Below are positions 9,010 to 18,488 of a stretch of 64,000 nt of DNA, one piece after another; position 1 is the first letter of the stretch, and every line of letters begins with the position of its first letter. A program made the translations under genes and the position numbers. The stretch lies in assembly GCA_030454085.1 (NCBI GenBank), contig JAKDJD010000005.1, positions 39,421-103,420 of the forward strand. The letters are read 5' to 3'. The stretch comes from Kocuria sp. GTDB lineage: Bacteria; Actinomycetota; Actinomycetes; Actinomycetales; Micrococcaceae. The notes under the pieces are model-generated. The model worked only from the letters and a program-made list of their open reading frames with translations, was not told where the DNA came from and made no database searches.

Positions 9010-11493
9010 ATGACCGCGCGGACCCGTATTCACGATGACCCGATCGAGCTGTGGCGTTCCGTGGCCCAGCTCAGCCCCCGGGTTCTCCCGTCACCGGGCG
9101 CGTCCAGCCGGTCTATCACGGTCAAGGACTACCTTTCCGGCCACTACATGCCGTGGGAGCCCGGTACGGGCCATTCGAGCTCCGCGCGGGACCGCTCGTG
9201 GCACCACACGGTATTCGCCGGCCTGGTCAGGTATCGACGGCTGCTCGAATACGCCGGGTTCGCCCCGGCGGAGACGATGGGACGCACCGAGCTGACCGCG
9301 CTCTTTGCCGGGTCAGTTTCGGAAGACGGTCAGCTTCTCCCGGACTCGCTCGAGCTCTCGAGAACCGCGTGGGCCGCCGCCGCCGCGGGGACGGGAACCG
9401 GGACAACGGATCTGCCCGAAACCTATGCCGAGGCCGCGCGAGACTGGCGAGACGGTCTGATTCGCACGTGGGCCGAACACGGGGTCCGGATGCGCGGAAT
9501 TCGGGCGAACGGCCCGCGCGCGGAGACGCCCCGGCCCATCATCGACGAGACCGGCCGGCGTCACCCCGATCGTCCGCGCCGGCTTCTGCTCGAACGCTCC
9601 GACATCGTGACGGCCGTCCGATACACCAGAGACTTTCTGGGAATCCCGGAGGTGTTCCCCGACCAGGCCAAAAATCTTCCCGTGCGCATTCGCAGCATTC
9701 TGGGACCCCCGCCGAGCTCCGCCGGGGACATGTCCCAGCTCAATCACCCGGCGGCGAAGGATCTGGATCTCGCTACGGAGACGACCCGATTCCGGCAGGC
9801 GGCCGCTGGACTGCTGGGCGTCGACGCCGCGGAACCCTTCGAACACGTCCAGGATTCCAGGGAAGCCCTCTACTATGCGGTGGCACCCCGGATGGTTCCG
9901 GAAGGAACCTTCCACCTCAGCCGCCCGTCGGTGTCCACGCAGTTCGCCATCAATGCCTCCCTCAACGAACTCGCGGAGTCCGAAGGCCTGTGGACCTGTC
10001 CTCGCAGCACCGCGGCTGGGGCGCCGGAACCCGAATGGGCCGACGACGTCGTCGCGGGTCTTGTGACTCGGAGGGCGGTCGCGATGGCGGAGATCCCCGA
10101 CCCGGCGGAGCTGTTCGATCCCGAAGCCCTGAGCTGGTCCTCGGGCCGGCACCTTTTCGCTCTTCACCCGGACCTGACCGGATCCGAATTCGTCCGGTCG
10201 TCGCCGTTGCGGCCCACGTCCGAATCTGAAACGGGCTCCTCGGTGCATGTGCGCATCCTTCCCGGCATGACCGCTCTGAGCCCCTACCAAGGCTTCGCCG
10301 ACGGGCAGACCGTGGACGCCGTCCGGGCGATCGACATGGTTCTCAACACCTTGAACCACGTCTCCCCGACCATGGGCCCCGAGGACTACGAGACCTGGGA
10401 CGAGACCGCCAGGACCGTCCTGGAGAACGTGGAGAGGGTCAAGTCCCTGCTCGCGGAAAGGCAGAGGTTCCACGAGGTCGTCCCGATGCTCTTGCGCAAC
10501 GAACACGTGGTGACGGACATCGCTGAGGCGCTCGCCGAGTCGATCTCCGGTATCGAGGAGAAAGAGGACGAGTTGGCCGGGCTCAGCCGGTCCCACCAGG
10601 CCGCCCGGGCCAAGTCGATGGAGTACAGCGATGCGATAGCGGCCCATCTGAGGGACGAACCTCGCATGATCGCCCGGCTGGCAACGTTCGGTCGAAACCG
10701 CATCCCTTGGCGCGAGAGGCTGGCTCAATTGCGTCGGGATCAAAGCCTCGCCCAGGCGGACGAAGAATCAGCGCAGGCAAAGGTCGACCGGGTGCACCGA
10801 GAACTCCGCCAGTTGCGGGCAGCCCACGAGGCGTTGCGGGACGACCTGCGGGACAACAAGGAATCGGTGCGCTCTCTTCGGGAGGAGCTCGCGAGTTACC
10901 CCCATCCTGACCACGCCGTCGACCAGGAGTGGCTGGCCGGGGACTGGCAGGAAGAAGGAGCCCCCGCTCCGTGGCTGGACGAGCAGGTCCAGAAGGCCCG
11001 CTACGACGCGTTCCAGGCCGCGCTGCGCATGCATTCGATGGCTATCCAGGGCCTGCCGGAGGAGTTCCGCACGGGACTTCTGGCCGCCCGGGACCTTCTG
11101 AATGGCCGCCCGTGCACGGATCCGTCCGCCGTCCTTTCCGCCTGGCAAGTGCTCGGCCTCGTGTTCCCACAGATCGGAGTCGCTTCCGAGCATCTTCCCG
11201 GGGTCTGCCGGAGTTTGGGAGAGCACCGACTGGGTTGGGTCGTGTATGCCGACGCCGACCGATTGCGGCCGGGCGTTGCCTACGCCGGCTTGCTGCACGC
11301 ACACCGAGCGATTCTGATGGCGGGTCCTCAGGACGCCGCCGAGGGCTCGCCCGAAGCCCGACCTCCCTACACGGCGCCTCCTGAGGGGGTGCAGCTCTCT
11401 CTCGCGCGGACCCACTCGTGTTCCGAAGGTTGGGCTCCGGCGCGCACGAGCGCCTATGGCCTAGCCGTGGCGACGTCACGATATTCTGGCTGA
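9010..11493 (+). CDS. Large protein related to SF1 helicases but lacking motor motifs
   Basis: An 827-residue soluble protein. Its middle (about residues 500-640) is a charged coiled-coil-like stretch, followed by PAPWLDEQVQKARYDAFQAAL and, near the C-terminus, LGWVVYADADRLRPGVAYAG...HAHRAILMAGPQ. This order matches actinobacterial SF1 (DNA2/NAM7-like) helicases, where the last part normally reads LGWLxIDEAGQ...RRAVVVGDPLQ. Here motif II DEAG is ADAD and GDPLQ is GPQD. No Walker A (GxxGxGK[ST]) is seen, and the second RecA domain is absent. ATG 9010 is chosen over GTG 8989 because TAACTT ends 7 nt upstream, fitting a leaderless start. Helicase kinship is from memory of family patterns. Confidence 0.5.
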   Translation: MTARTRIHDDPIELWRSVAQLSPRVLPSPGASSRSITVKDYLSGHYMPWEPGTGHSSSARDRSWHHTVFAGLVRYRRLLEYAGFAPAETMGRTELTALFAGSVSEDGQLLPDSLELSRTAWAAAAAGTGTGTTDLPETYAEAARDWRDGLIRTWAEHGVRMRGIRANGPRAETPRPIIDETGRRHPDRPRRLLLERSDIVTAVRYTRDFLGIPEVFPDQAKNLPVRIRSILGPPPSSAGDMSQLNHPAAKDLDLATETTRFRQAAAGLLGVDAAEPFEHVQDSREALYYAVAPRMVPEGTFHLSRPSVSTQFAINASLNELAESEGLWTCPRSTAAGAPEPEWADDVVAGLVTRRAVAMAEIPDPAELFDPEALSWSSGRHLFALHPDLTGSEFVRSSPLRPTSESETGSSVHVRILPGMTALSPYQGFADGQTVDAVRAIDMVLNTLNHVSPTMGPEDYETWDETARTVLENVERVKSLLAERQRFHEVVPMLLRNEHVVTDIAEALAESISGIEEKEDELAGLSRSHQAARAKSMEYSDAIAAHLRDEPRMIARLATFGRNRIPWRERLAQLRRDQSLAQADEESAQAKVDRVHRELRQLRAAHEALRDDLRDNKESVRSLREELASYPHPDHAVDQEWLAGDWQEEGAPAPWLDEQVQKARYDAFQAALRMHSMAIQGLPEEFRTGLLAARDLLNGRPCTDPSAVLSAWQVLGLVFPQIGVASEHLPGVCRSLGEHRLGWVVYADADRLRPGVAYAGLLHAHRAILMAGPQDAAEGSPEARPPYTAPPEGVQLSLARTHSCSEGWAPARTSAYGLAVATSRYSG

Positions 11494-11518
11494 ACCGACC
11501 GCGACGCGAGGACTATTC

Positions 11519-12502
11519 ATGGACAAGAACGGCCAGCCGTATCTGCGGGCCCTCAGCGAGGATGCGCCCCGACCGCTGAGGTCCGTGCTGAGCCATTTGC
11601 CGCTGTATTTCGCGGGCATGCTGGTGATCTGGACCCCGGGAATCCTGAACCGGTTCTCAGGCGCGCAGTCCGTCTCCGCCCCCTGGTTGCGATCCGTGAC
11701 CCCGGAGATCGTCTTCGTGACGTGGACTGTTCTTCTGGTGTACACCGGTTTCCTGATCCTGACGGCCATCCGGCCAGCTTCCTCCGCCGCTCCCGATGCG
11801 AGCCTGCCCAGACGTATATCACGGACCATTTCACCCACCATCCAGACGTGCCTGATCATGGGGCTCATCCAGGCCGGACAGGTGGTCATCGCCTCCGTGC
11901 ATCGGCCACACACGCCCCCGGCGGGTGAGCTGACTCGGACGGCCTTGTTCTATGGGCTCGAAGCGGCGGTCGGAGTCGCAACTTTCTGCGCGTTGTTGGC
12001 GGCGATCGCGCTCGGGATGTCCCGCGTACATCGATGGTGGCTGTACGCCTTGGGGGCATGGGCCGTTTACGTCGTCGTCGACAGAATCCAGCGGTACGCA
12101 ACTTTCGTTCCCTTGCCGTGGATTCGTGGGACGGTTTTCCGCTCTGGCCTCGAGTTCGGGCGACCGGAGGCCACCAATGTATTCATCAATGGATTTCCCG
12201 GCAATTACTTTCCGTCTGGAGGGAATGCCACCGGGCAGAGTCCTCCATACGCGAATCTTGACGTTAACAATATATGGATCAATATCGGAATCGTCACAGC
12301 GTGCGTGGTCCTGCTTCTCGTGGTTGCCCTGACGTCCTACTCCCGGCATCGCGGGCAAACGCCGGGTTCCAGGGGATCCTCCCGGGCGAACAGCCCTCGT
12401 CCGACCAGGCCGTCCGCCTCCGATGATGGCCGAGAGGATGGCGGCCTGATCCCCTGGGACCGAGACGACACCACCCCCTCCTCCCGTAGACTTGGCCCGT
12501 GA
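11519..12502 (+). CDS. Polytopic membrane protein of unknown function
   Basis: A 327-residue protein with about six hydrophobic segments: residues 27-45, 65-85, 103-122, 140-162, 168-185 and one near 260-280. A loop of about 55 residues rich in Gly, Asn and Pro lies before the last helix, and the tail is cytoplasmic, Arg/Ser-rich and disordered. I recognise no family. It sits 25 bp after the helicase-like gene and overlaps the cardiolipin synthase start by 4 bp (GTGA), so translation is probably coupled to cls. A role in the envelope is suggested by that coupling only. Confidence 0.6.
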   Translation: MDKNGQPYLRALSEDAPRPLRSVLSHLPLYFAGMLVIWTPGILNRFSGAQSVSAPWLRSVTPEIVFVTWTVLLVYTGFLILTAIRPASSAAPDASLPRRISRTISPTIQTCLIMGLIQAGQVVIASVHRPHTPPAGELTRTALFYGLEAAVGVATFCALLAAIALGMSRVHRWWLYALGAWAVYVVVDRIQRYATFVPLPWIRGTVFRSGLEFGRPEATNVFINGFPGNYFPSGGNATGQSPPYANLDVNNIWINIGIVTACVVLLLVVALTSYSRHRGQTPGSRGSSRANSPRPTRPSASDDGREDGGLIPWDRDDTTPSSRRLGP

Positions 12503-13974
12503 CCTACTCGCTCCTGAACATCCCCGGTTTGCCAACGTGGGCGGATACGACGCTCGTAGTCATCGATATGTTGATTCGCGTCGTCGCCATTTGCTGGATT
12601 CCGTACAACCGGAAGCCGTCTGTGGCCCTGGGATGGCTCATGGCAATTTTCCTGATTCCGTATGTGGGAATCGTGGCTTTCTTGGTCATTGGCTCGACGT
12701 ATTTGCCGCGTGGTCGTCGCGAGCGCCAAACGCACATGAACGAAATCATCCGGGAACAGATCGGGGACCAACCGATTCTGGGTGACGCGACCGGATTGCG
12801 AGAACCGGATATCGCGGCCGCAAAACTGAACTACAAGCTGGGTTCGCTGCCCATGGCCGGCGGCAACCACCTGAAATTCATTCGCGACAACCACGAGGCC
12901 ATGAACCTCATGGCGGAGGAAGTCGACAAGGCCCAGGAGTACGTGCACTTCGAGTTCTACATCGTCGCGTACGACGCCACGAGCGCACCCTTGCTGGATT
13001 CCCTGTTCCGCGCGCACCGACGGGGTGTGAAGGTCCACATCATGGTGGACCAGCTGGGGTCGGCGGGCTACCCGGGGTACAGCCGGTTGGTCAAGATGTT
13101 GAACGATTCGGGCATCTCATGGCGGCGTTCCCTGCCCATCCGCCCCTGGCGCGGCGAATATCAGCGGCCCGACCTCCGAAACCACCGCAAAATTCTAGTG
13201 ATCGACGGCGACGTCGCCTTGTCCGGTTCCCAGAACATTATCGACCGGTCCTACAACAAGCGCGCCAACCTCAGGAAGAAACTCGCGTGGAAAGACCTCA
13301 TGCTCCGGGTCGAGGGGCCGATGGTCGACGAGCTCAATGCCCTGTTTATTTCCGATTGGTATTCGGAGACCGGCGACCTTCTGTTGGACGAGGTGGACCA
13401 GGATCTGCCCGCCGTCGATTCGGGGGTGCGGGCGCAAGTGGTCCCCTCTGGGCCGGGGTTCGAGACGGAGAACAACCTTCGCCTGATCAATCACCTGATC
13501 TACAACGCCGAGCGACGGATCGTCATTTGCAGCCCGTATTTCGTCCCGGACGACTCACTGAAGATGGCCCTCACCACGGCCGCCCAGGCCGGAGTCGAAA
13601 TCCATGTGATCGTGTGCGAGAAGGGCGACCAGTTCTTCCCGCACTTCGGGCAACGTTCTTACTACGAGGCCTTGTTGGAGAACGGGATCAACATTCACCT
13701 GTACCCCGCGCCGACGGTCCTGCATTCGAAGTTCATGCTGATCGACGACGATGTCTCCTTCATCGGCTCCTCCAACATGGACCAGAGGTCCTTCGCCCTG
13801 AACCTCGAGGTGTCACTGTTGATCCTGGACAAGGAGATCACCGGCCAGCTCGAAGAGATCGCCGATGAATATCTCGAGACCAGTTTCGCCATCAACTACG
13901 ACGAGTGGCGTCAGCGCCCCTTGCGCATGAAAGCGCTCGAAAACGTCTGCCGGTTGACCTCGGGGCTGCTCTGA
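12499..13974 (+). CDS. cls: Cardiolipin synthase
   Basis: A 491-residue phospholipase-D superfamily enzyme that condenses phosphatidylglycerol into cardiolipin at the membrane. It has two N-terminal transmembrane helices (about residues 15-60) and two HKD motifs: HRKILVIDGD with His229 and HSKFMLIDDD with His409, each followed by the usual GSxN (SGSQN, GSSNMDQRS). Length is normal for bacterial Cls. The GTG start overlaps the upstream stop by 4 bp. Confidence 0.93.
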   Translation: MTYSLLNIPGLPTWADTTLVVIDMLIRVVAICWIPYNRKPSVALGWLMAIFLIPYVGIVAFLVIGSTYLPRGRRERQTHMNEIIREQIGDQPILGDATGLREPDIAAAKLNYKLGSLPMAGGNHLKFIRDNHEAMNLMAEEVDKAQEYVHFEFYIVAYDATSAPLLDSLFRAHRRGVKVHIMVDQLGSAGYPGYSRLVKMLNDSGISWRRSLPIRPWRGEYQRPDLRNHRKILVIDGDVALSGSQNIIDRSYNKRANLRKKLAWKDLMLRVEGPMVDELNALFISDWYSETGDLLLDEVDQDLPAVDSGVRAQVVPSGPGFETENNLRLINHLIYNAERRIVICSPYFVPDDSLKMALTTAAQAGVEIHVIVCEKGDQFFPHFGQRSYYEALLENGINIHLYPAPTVLHSKFMLIDDDVSFIGSSNMDQRSFALNLEVSLLILDKEITGQLEEIADEYLETSFAINYDEWRQRPLRMKALENVCRLTSGLL

Positions 13975-14010
13975 CTCGGATACGCCGGGGGCTTCGGGCG
14001 AGCGAGGCGT

Positions 14011-14712
14011 TCAGTCGAGTTGGTTGTGCCTCCAGGCACTCGCCGCGGCCTCGAGCTCCTCGGCGGTGGTGATGAGTCGACGCGCCGCCTTGGTCAGGTG
14101 GTTTCCCCGTGCGGTGGAACCCGGCGTCGAGACGAATTCCCCGGCCCGCTGGTGGGCCTCCGCGCCAACAGCCTCAACGGCGACGTCGGCCCGGTCCGCC
14201 GCCACAGCCTGGCCCAGGGCGACGACGCGACAGAACGCGGCGAAACGCTCGAGGGCGACGTCGAACTCCCCGGTGTAGGCACCGGTGAGAATGGCATCGA
14301 TCGTGCGGCACACCTCATCAGCCGCCGGCGGGTCCGCGACGCCGGCCACCACGCGAGACACCTGGGCGTTTTCTTGGCCCAAGTGGTAGTGGCGGCTGAT
14401 GGCCTCCGGGTTCTGGCGGACGGCGTCGCGCAGTGCGTAGATCCGCCAGAGGGCCCCGGGGAGCGAAACCCCGGGCGCTTCGGCCCACATCTCGGCGATG
14501 GCCTCGAGCCCGTAGTGGTCGGTGAATTCGACGAGCCGCGCGGTCACGGACGGATCGCTGTTGGCCCGGCCCTGCGTCAACAGCGCCCACGCGGAGGAAT
14601 GCGCCGCCTGGGAGACGACCTCAGGGTTCATGCCCCCGTCGATGTGTTCGAACATCCCCGGGGAGAATTTGACGGGACTGTGATGCCGTGACGGCTGGCT
14701 CGATGCTGGCAT
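14011..14712 (-). CDS. Conserved actinobacterial protein of unknown function
   Basis: A 233-residue soluble, mostly helical protein. The core MNPEVVSQAAHSSAWALL...GRANSDPSV...GLEAIAEMWAEAPGVSLPGALWRIYALRD matches a family common in Micrococcaceae that databases often mislabel as an RNA polymerase beta subunit; nothing here resembles RpoB. Function is unknown. The ATG at 14712 has TAGACT six bases upstream (14719-14724), consistent with a leaderless transcript and supporting this start. Confidence 0.65.
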   Translation of the reverse strand: MPASSQPSRHHSPVKFSPGMFEHIDGGMNPEVVSQAAHSSAWALLTQGRANSDPSVTARLVEFTDHYGLEAIAEMWAEAPGVSLPGALWRIYALRDAVRQNPEAISRHYHLGQENAQVSRVVAGVADPPAADEVCRTIDAILTGAYTGEFDVALERFAAFCRVVALGQAVAADRADVAVEAVGAEAHQRAGEFVSTPGSTARGNHLTKAARRLITTAEELEAAASAWRHNQLD

Positions 14713-14930
14713 GCGCCCAGTCTAGGCTCAGGCCCCAGGCCCAGACCGTGCCATGTCTCACGGGTTCGCGGAGCGGAAACCCCCCGGCCGCCCCTTCCTC
14801 CGATCGTGCCGCGGGCGTTGGCCCTGGAGGGCCGTTGATTCGTCTCCGAGCAGTTCGAACCATGCCGATGGGTGTTGTAGACTGGGTGAGCTTGAGTTGA
14901 GCGCGGGTTGACCGCGCCGGGCTCGGGTGG

Positions 14931-15003
14931 GCGCCTTTAGCTCAGTTGGTAGAGCATCGGACTTTTAATCCGTGGGTCGTGGGTTCGAGCCCCACAGGGC
15001 GCA
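14931..15003 (+). tRNA. tRNA-Lys (UUU anticodon)
   Basis: A 73-nt cloverleaf. The acceptor stem GCGCCTT pairs with AGGGCGC, including one G-U. The D arm is GCTC-AGTTGGTA-GAGC. The anticodon stem-loop is TCGGA-CTTTTAA-TCCG(T) with anticodon TTT. The T arm is GTGGG-TTCGAGC-CCCAC. The discriminator is A. CCA is not encoded (CCG follows). Confidence 0.97.
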
Positions 15004-15012
15004 CCGCTTCAC

Positions 15013-15048
15013 GGAATCCCGTTCCGGCTTCGGCCGGGGCGGGATTCC
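15013..15048 (+). terminator. Hairpin terminator after tRNA-Lys
   Basis: GGAATCCCG pairs with CGGGATTCC, and inside it CCGGC-TTCG-GCCGG forms a UUCG-type tetraloop. A short T-containing run (TTCCGTTT) follows. It lies 10 bp after the tRNA end. Confidence 0.8.
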
Positions 15049-15112
15049 TTCCGTTTGGGCCGCTCGACGCCGCCCTCGTCTCGCGGACGGGACCCGTCGG
15101 CTCCTCAGGAGA

Positions 15113-16153
15113 TCATGCTGGAATCCCCGCGGCGGCGTCGCTCCGGTCGAGCATCGTGCTCGTCACGGTACGAGGGGTCAGCCTGCCCCTGCCTCGCACC
15201 GGCTCCAGGAGCCGCAATCCATCTCGGCGCGAGACCCACCAGATCAGGCCGAACGTCGTCAGGACCAGCGGCGGCATGCTGAACAACAGCTCGAGCGGGC
15301 TGGTGTCCCCCTGATGCATCGAGCTGGGGCTGAACGGTGCCACCAGGAACAATGTCCCGTTGTTGGCGGCGTGGACCAGGATCGACAACTCAACTCCACC
15401 GGTCTTCCACACGAGCAGTCCCGTGCACACAGCGAAGACGGCAATATCGATCTGACCGACCCAGGAATACCCGTGCCCTGCCACGAACAGCGGAACGGGC
15501 AGCAGAATCCCCCACACAGGCAGACGCAACCAGGTGCCCAGCACCTGCTGGGGCAGGGCGCGGAAAACATATTCTTCGGCCGCACATTGCAACGGCGTCA
15601 CCGCAAGGATCACCACGTACACCAACACCAGTGAGAGGCCCCCACGGGGAATGGAGAGATCAGGCGGGGGCAGAAGAAAGAATCCGCCCACGTTCGCCAC
15701 CAGGAACACGGGGACCACCACCAGTGCGGCCCGGCCCATCAGGGACCAGCGGAAGCGTCCGACGACGCTGTGCAAGGTTCCGGCCGTCTCCCTTCGGCGT
15801 CCCCCGGCCCACCGAAAGGCCAGGGCGACAGCCGGTACCCCGATCGCCAACATCCCCAAAGTCGCGAACATGTCCACCGGATTGCGTGGGTCTTCCATGT
15901 CAGCGGTCGGTTCGGGCATCCCAGGCAAGACGCCGAAGAGGACCGTCACCACCAGAGAGACCGCGAAGAAAGCGCCGATGAGACCCGCCGCCAGAAGCAT
16001 GACGAGCAGCGGTCGCCACCATTTGTGGGTCCGGGGCGTCAACCGCGCCATCCTGTGATACGGCAACGGCTCGGGCGGATTGTCGATGTACGTGGAACAG
16101 GTCGGGGAAGCAATCATGATTCCATCATCGAATTCCGCGGGCTCCTCACGCAT
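15113..16153 (-). CDS. CPBP family intramembrane metalloprotease
   Basis: About 346 residues with roughly eight membrane helices and the CPBP (Abi) motifs: EEYVFR (EExxxR) in one helix, a histidine in FVAGHGYSW, and HAANN in a later helix. Relatives include type II CAAX prenyl endopeptidase homologues and bacteriocin-immunity proteins. The frame is open to 16225. ATG 16153 is preferred because a TACTTT box lies 6 nt upstream and a longer start would reach the divergent kinase; ATG 16117 is the alternative. It is divergent from a two-component system that may regulate it (inference). Confidence 0.75.
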   Translation of the reverse strand: MREEPAEFDDGIMIASPTCSTYIDNPPEPLPYHRMARLTPRTHKWWRPLLVMLLAAGLIGAFFAVSLVVTVLFGVLPGMPEPTADMEDPRNPVDMFATLGMLAIGVPAVALAFRWAGGRRRETAGTLHSVVGRFRWSLMGRAALVVVPVFLVANVGGFFLLPPPDLSIPRGGLSLVLVYVVILAVTPLQCAAEEYVFRALPQQVLGTWLRLPVWGILLPVPLFVAGHGYSWVGQIDIAVFAVCTGLLVWKTGGVELSILVHAANNGTLFLVAPFSPSSMHQGDTSPLELLFSMPPLVLTTFGLIWWVSRRDGLRLLEPVRGRGRLTPRTVTSTMLDRSDAAAGIPA

Positions 16154-16249
16154 CGAACGAAAGTATCGATTGCCCCGCTGTCCCGGACTTCCCGATCTCA
16201 TGCTTTCGGCTGATGCCGTGGACAATGCCCTTTTCTACAATGAGAGGTG

Positions 16250-17701
16250 ATGACAGAACCACATGCCCCGAGCATCCCCCTGCGCACGGGCTCCCCGGAG
16301 TTGTGTGCGGACGCCCCGGACGCGGGCGGATACACCGGCGCACACGAGCGCAGGGCACCGACCAGCGGCACGGACCACAACGCCGTCGAAGAACAAGCGC
16401 CCCGCCGGAACCCGACGCTCCGGGCACTCCGCGAGATCGCGCGCATAGCTTTCTGCTCCGTGATCTGCCTTGCCGTCGGCGCCCTGATATTCATGCTGTT
16501 CTTCGGAATGACCCTCGAACAGAACGACAATCAGCTCCCGGACCGAGCCGGCCTGGTTCTGGCACTGGATCTTGGTCTCGGCGCGCTCGGCAACGCCGTC
16601 TCGGGTCCGCTGCGCAGGGCGGGACTCTGGAACCTGGTGCTGGTCCTACCGTCTGCGATCAGTGGGTCCTCGATTCCGGCTGTTGCCGTCGGGCTCTACC
16701 GCGTCGGGACCCGGCGCGACTGGCGCACCGATGCCTGCGGCGTCGTGCTCTGCGCGAGTGGTGCGCTGGTCTCCGGATTCGTCTACCAGTGGGCCGGCCC
16801 CAATGAGCCGCCCACGCCGTGGGTCGACCTGGCGGCGGGCGCTATCTTCGCGACCGTGTCTCTTTTGATCGGACGGGTCAGGGGAACCCGCATGGCCCTC
16901 ATCGAGTCGTTGCGCCGTCAGACGGTCAGCGTCCAGCGAGAACGCGCTGCGATCGAACGGAGCCACGAGGCGCTCGCACGCGAGCACCGTGCCCTGGTCG
17001 CGCAGGCGAAGGCCGAGCAGCGTTCTTCGATCGCCCGCGACATGCACGACAGCCTCTCCCACCATCTGTCCCTGATCGCGCTGCATGCCGGCGCCCTCGG
17101 CTACCGGGAGGACATGTCCCCGTCCCGGATGCGTGAGACATCGGCGCTGATCCGGGACGCGGCACGGTCCGCCAACGCCGAACTCCGCAATGTGCTGTCG
17201 GCGTTGAGGGAGGACGCGGCTCCCCTGCCCACCGCCGCGGACCTCGTGGCACAGGTGACCAAGTCCCGCGCCGAAGGTCACGACATCTCGTTGACGTGGG
17301 AGGGCCTGAAGCCCGCCGACCTTGACGCTGCGAGCTCGACGCTCGCGGTCGCCGTCGTGCGAATATTCCGCGAGGTGCAGACCAACGCGCGCAAGCACGC
17401 GCCCGGCCAGCCGCTGGACCTACGGATCGCCCGACGGACCTCGGACGGCGGCGCGGAGGAGCTCACGCTGACCGCATGCAATCCCATCGGTTCCCCAGCG
17501 AACAGGCCGGAGGAAGAGGCTCTGGGTACTGGGATGGGCCTGACCGGATTGCGCGAACGCGTGCATCTGCTCGGTGGCACCTGCACCATCGGCCCGCGCA
17601 CGTGGTCCCCGGATGAGCATTCGGTTCCGGCATCCGAGACCGAGGTCTTCACTGTCGACGTGCGTTTGCCCTGGCCCTCGAACGGAGGAAACCCCTGGTG
17701 A
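16250..17701 (+). CDS. Sensor histidine kinase (NarL/HisKA_3 type)
   Basis: A 483-residue kinase. The N-terminal part has about five hydrophobic segments (residues 60-210). A short coiled coil leads to the dimerisation/phospho-acceptor motif RDMHDSLSHHLSLI (His266), and the HATPase domain has TNARKHA and GTGMGLTGLRERV boxes. The TACAAT hexamer at 16236-16241 places the transcript start within a base or two of the GTG (16247) or ATG (16250), suggesting a leaderless start; ATG is chosen. The gene overlaps its response regulator by 4 bp. The signal is unknown; the small extracellular loops suggest membrane stress sensing (inference). Confidence 0.88.
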   Translation: MTEPHAPSIPLRTGSPELCADAPDAGGYTGAHERRAPTSGTDHNAVEEQAPRRNPTLRALREIARIAFCSVICLAVGALIFMLFFGMTLEQNDNQLPDRAGLVLALDLGLGALGNAVSGPLRRAGLWNLVLVLPSAISGSSIPAVAVGLYRVGTRRDWRTDACGVVLCASGALVSGFVYQWAGPNEPPTPWVDLAAGAIFATVSLLIGRVRGTRMALIESLRRQTVSVQRERAAIERSHEALAREHRALVAQAKAEQRSSIARDMHDSLSHHLSLIALHAGALGYREDMSPSRMRETSALIRDAARSANAELRNVLSALREDAAPLPTAADLVAQVTKSRAEGHDISLTWEGLKPADLDAASSTLAVAVVRIFREVQTNARKHAPGQPLDLRIARRTSDGGAEELTLTACNPIGSPANRPEEEALGTGMGLTGLRERVHLLGGTCTIGPRTWSPDEHSVPASETEVFTVDVRLPWPSNGGNPW

Positions 17702-18465
17702 CCGACGACCGCGCTGCGGATCCGTCACGGGTCCGCGTCCTCGTGGCGGACGACGAAAAACTCATGAGAGCCGGTCTGCGATTGATGATCGACGGCGCGA
17801 ACGGCGTGTCCGTGATTGGCGAAGCCGCCGACGGTGCACAGGCGATCGACCAGGTCGAACGGCTGGACCCTGACGTCGTGCTCATGGACATTCGCATGCC
17901 GGGAACGGACGGAATCGAGGCGATGCGTCGCCTGGGACAGGCTGGGGTTCGTGCAAGCGTCGTCGTCCTGACGGCCTTCGATACCGACACCTTCTTGCTG
18001 GATGCGCTGCGCGCCGGGGCCGTGTCCTTCCTCCTCAAGGATTCGCCGCCCGAGCAGGTGGTCCAAGCCGTCCACGATGCCGCCCAGGGCGATTCCCGTT
18101 TCTCCCCGACCGTGTTGCAACGCCTGGTCCGGCTGGCGGCGGAGGAGACGCCGGACCATCCCGTACAGGAGCCCCCGGGCGAGCCAACTGGTCCCGCCGC
18201 GCCTCACTACTCGGCGTATGCTCCTGACGGGCTCACTACCCGTGAGTGGGAAGTGGGCCGGCTCGTCGCCCAGGGACTGACCAACTCGGACATCGGGGAC
18301 GCCTTGTTTCTGTCCCTGCCGACGGTGAAGACTCATGTGGCCCACTTGTTCGAGAAACTCCAGGTGACCAACCGCGTGCAGCTGGCCCTGAAGGTGCTGG
18401 AGATCGACGACGCGTGCTGCACAGGTCCTCCCTTTCCGGGACGTTCTCCTTCCCGGCCACGGTAG
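17698..18465 (+). CDS. LuxR/NarL-family response regulator
   Basis: A 255-residue regulator. The receiver domain (about 12-130) has the acidic pair VADDEK, the phospho-acceptor DVVLMDIRMPG (Asp64), the switch Thr in VLTAFD and the Lys in FLLKDS. A linker of about 40 residues follows, then a LuxR-type helix-turn-helix (LTTREWEVGRLVAQGLTNSDIGDALFLSLPTVKTHV). It starts at GTG overlapping the kinase stop by 4 bp. It probably acts on the divergent CPBP gene or on itself (inference from location). Confidence 0.92.
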   Translation: MTDDRAADPSRVRVLVADDEKLMRAGLRLMIDGANGVSVIGEAADGAQAIDQVERLDPDVVLMDIRMPGTDGIEAMRRLGQAGVRASVVVLTAFDTDTFLLDALRAGAVSFLLKDSPPEQVVQAVHDAAQGDSRFSPTVLQRLVRLAAEETPDHPVQEPPGEPTGPAAPHYSAYAPDGLTTREWEVGRLVAQGLTNSDIGDALFLSLPTVKTHVAHLFEKLQVTNRVQLALKVLEIDDACCTGPPFPGRSPSRPR

Positions 18466-18488
18466 TTCGCGAACGGCGCGGTGAACGT

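Noticed and set aside
14011..14712. Possible RNA polymerase beta subunit annotation for this gene.
   Set aside because: The protein has 233 residues and no RpoB motif; the name is a propagated mislabel in databases.
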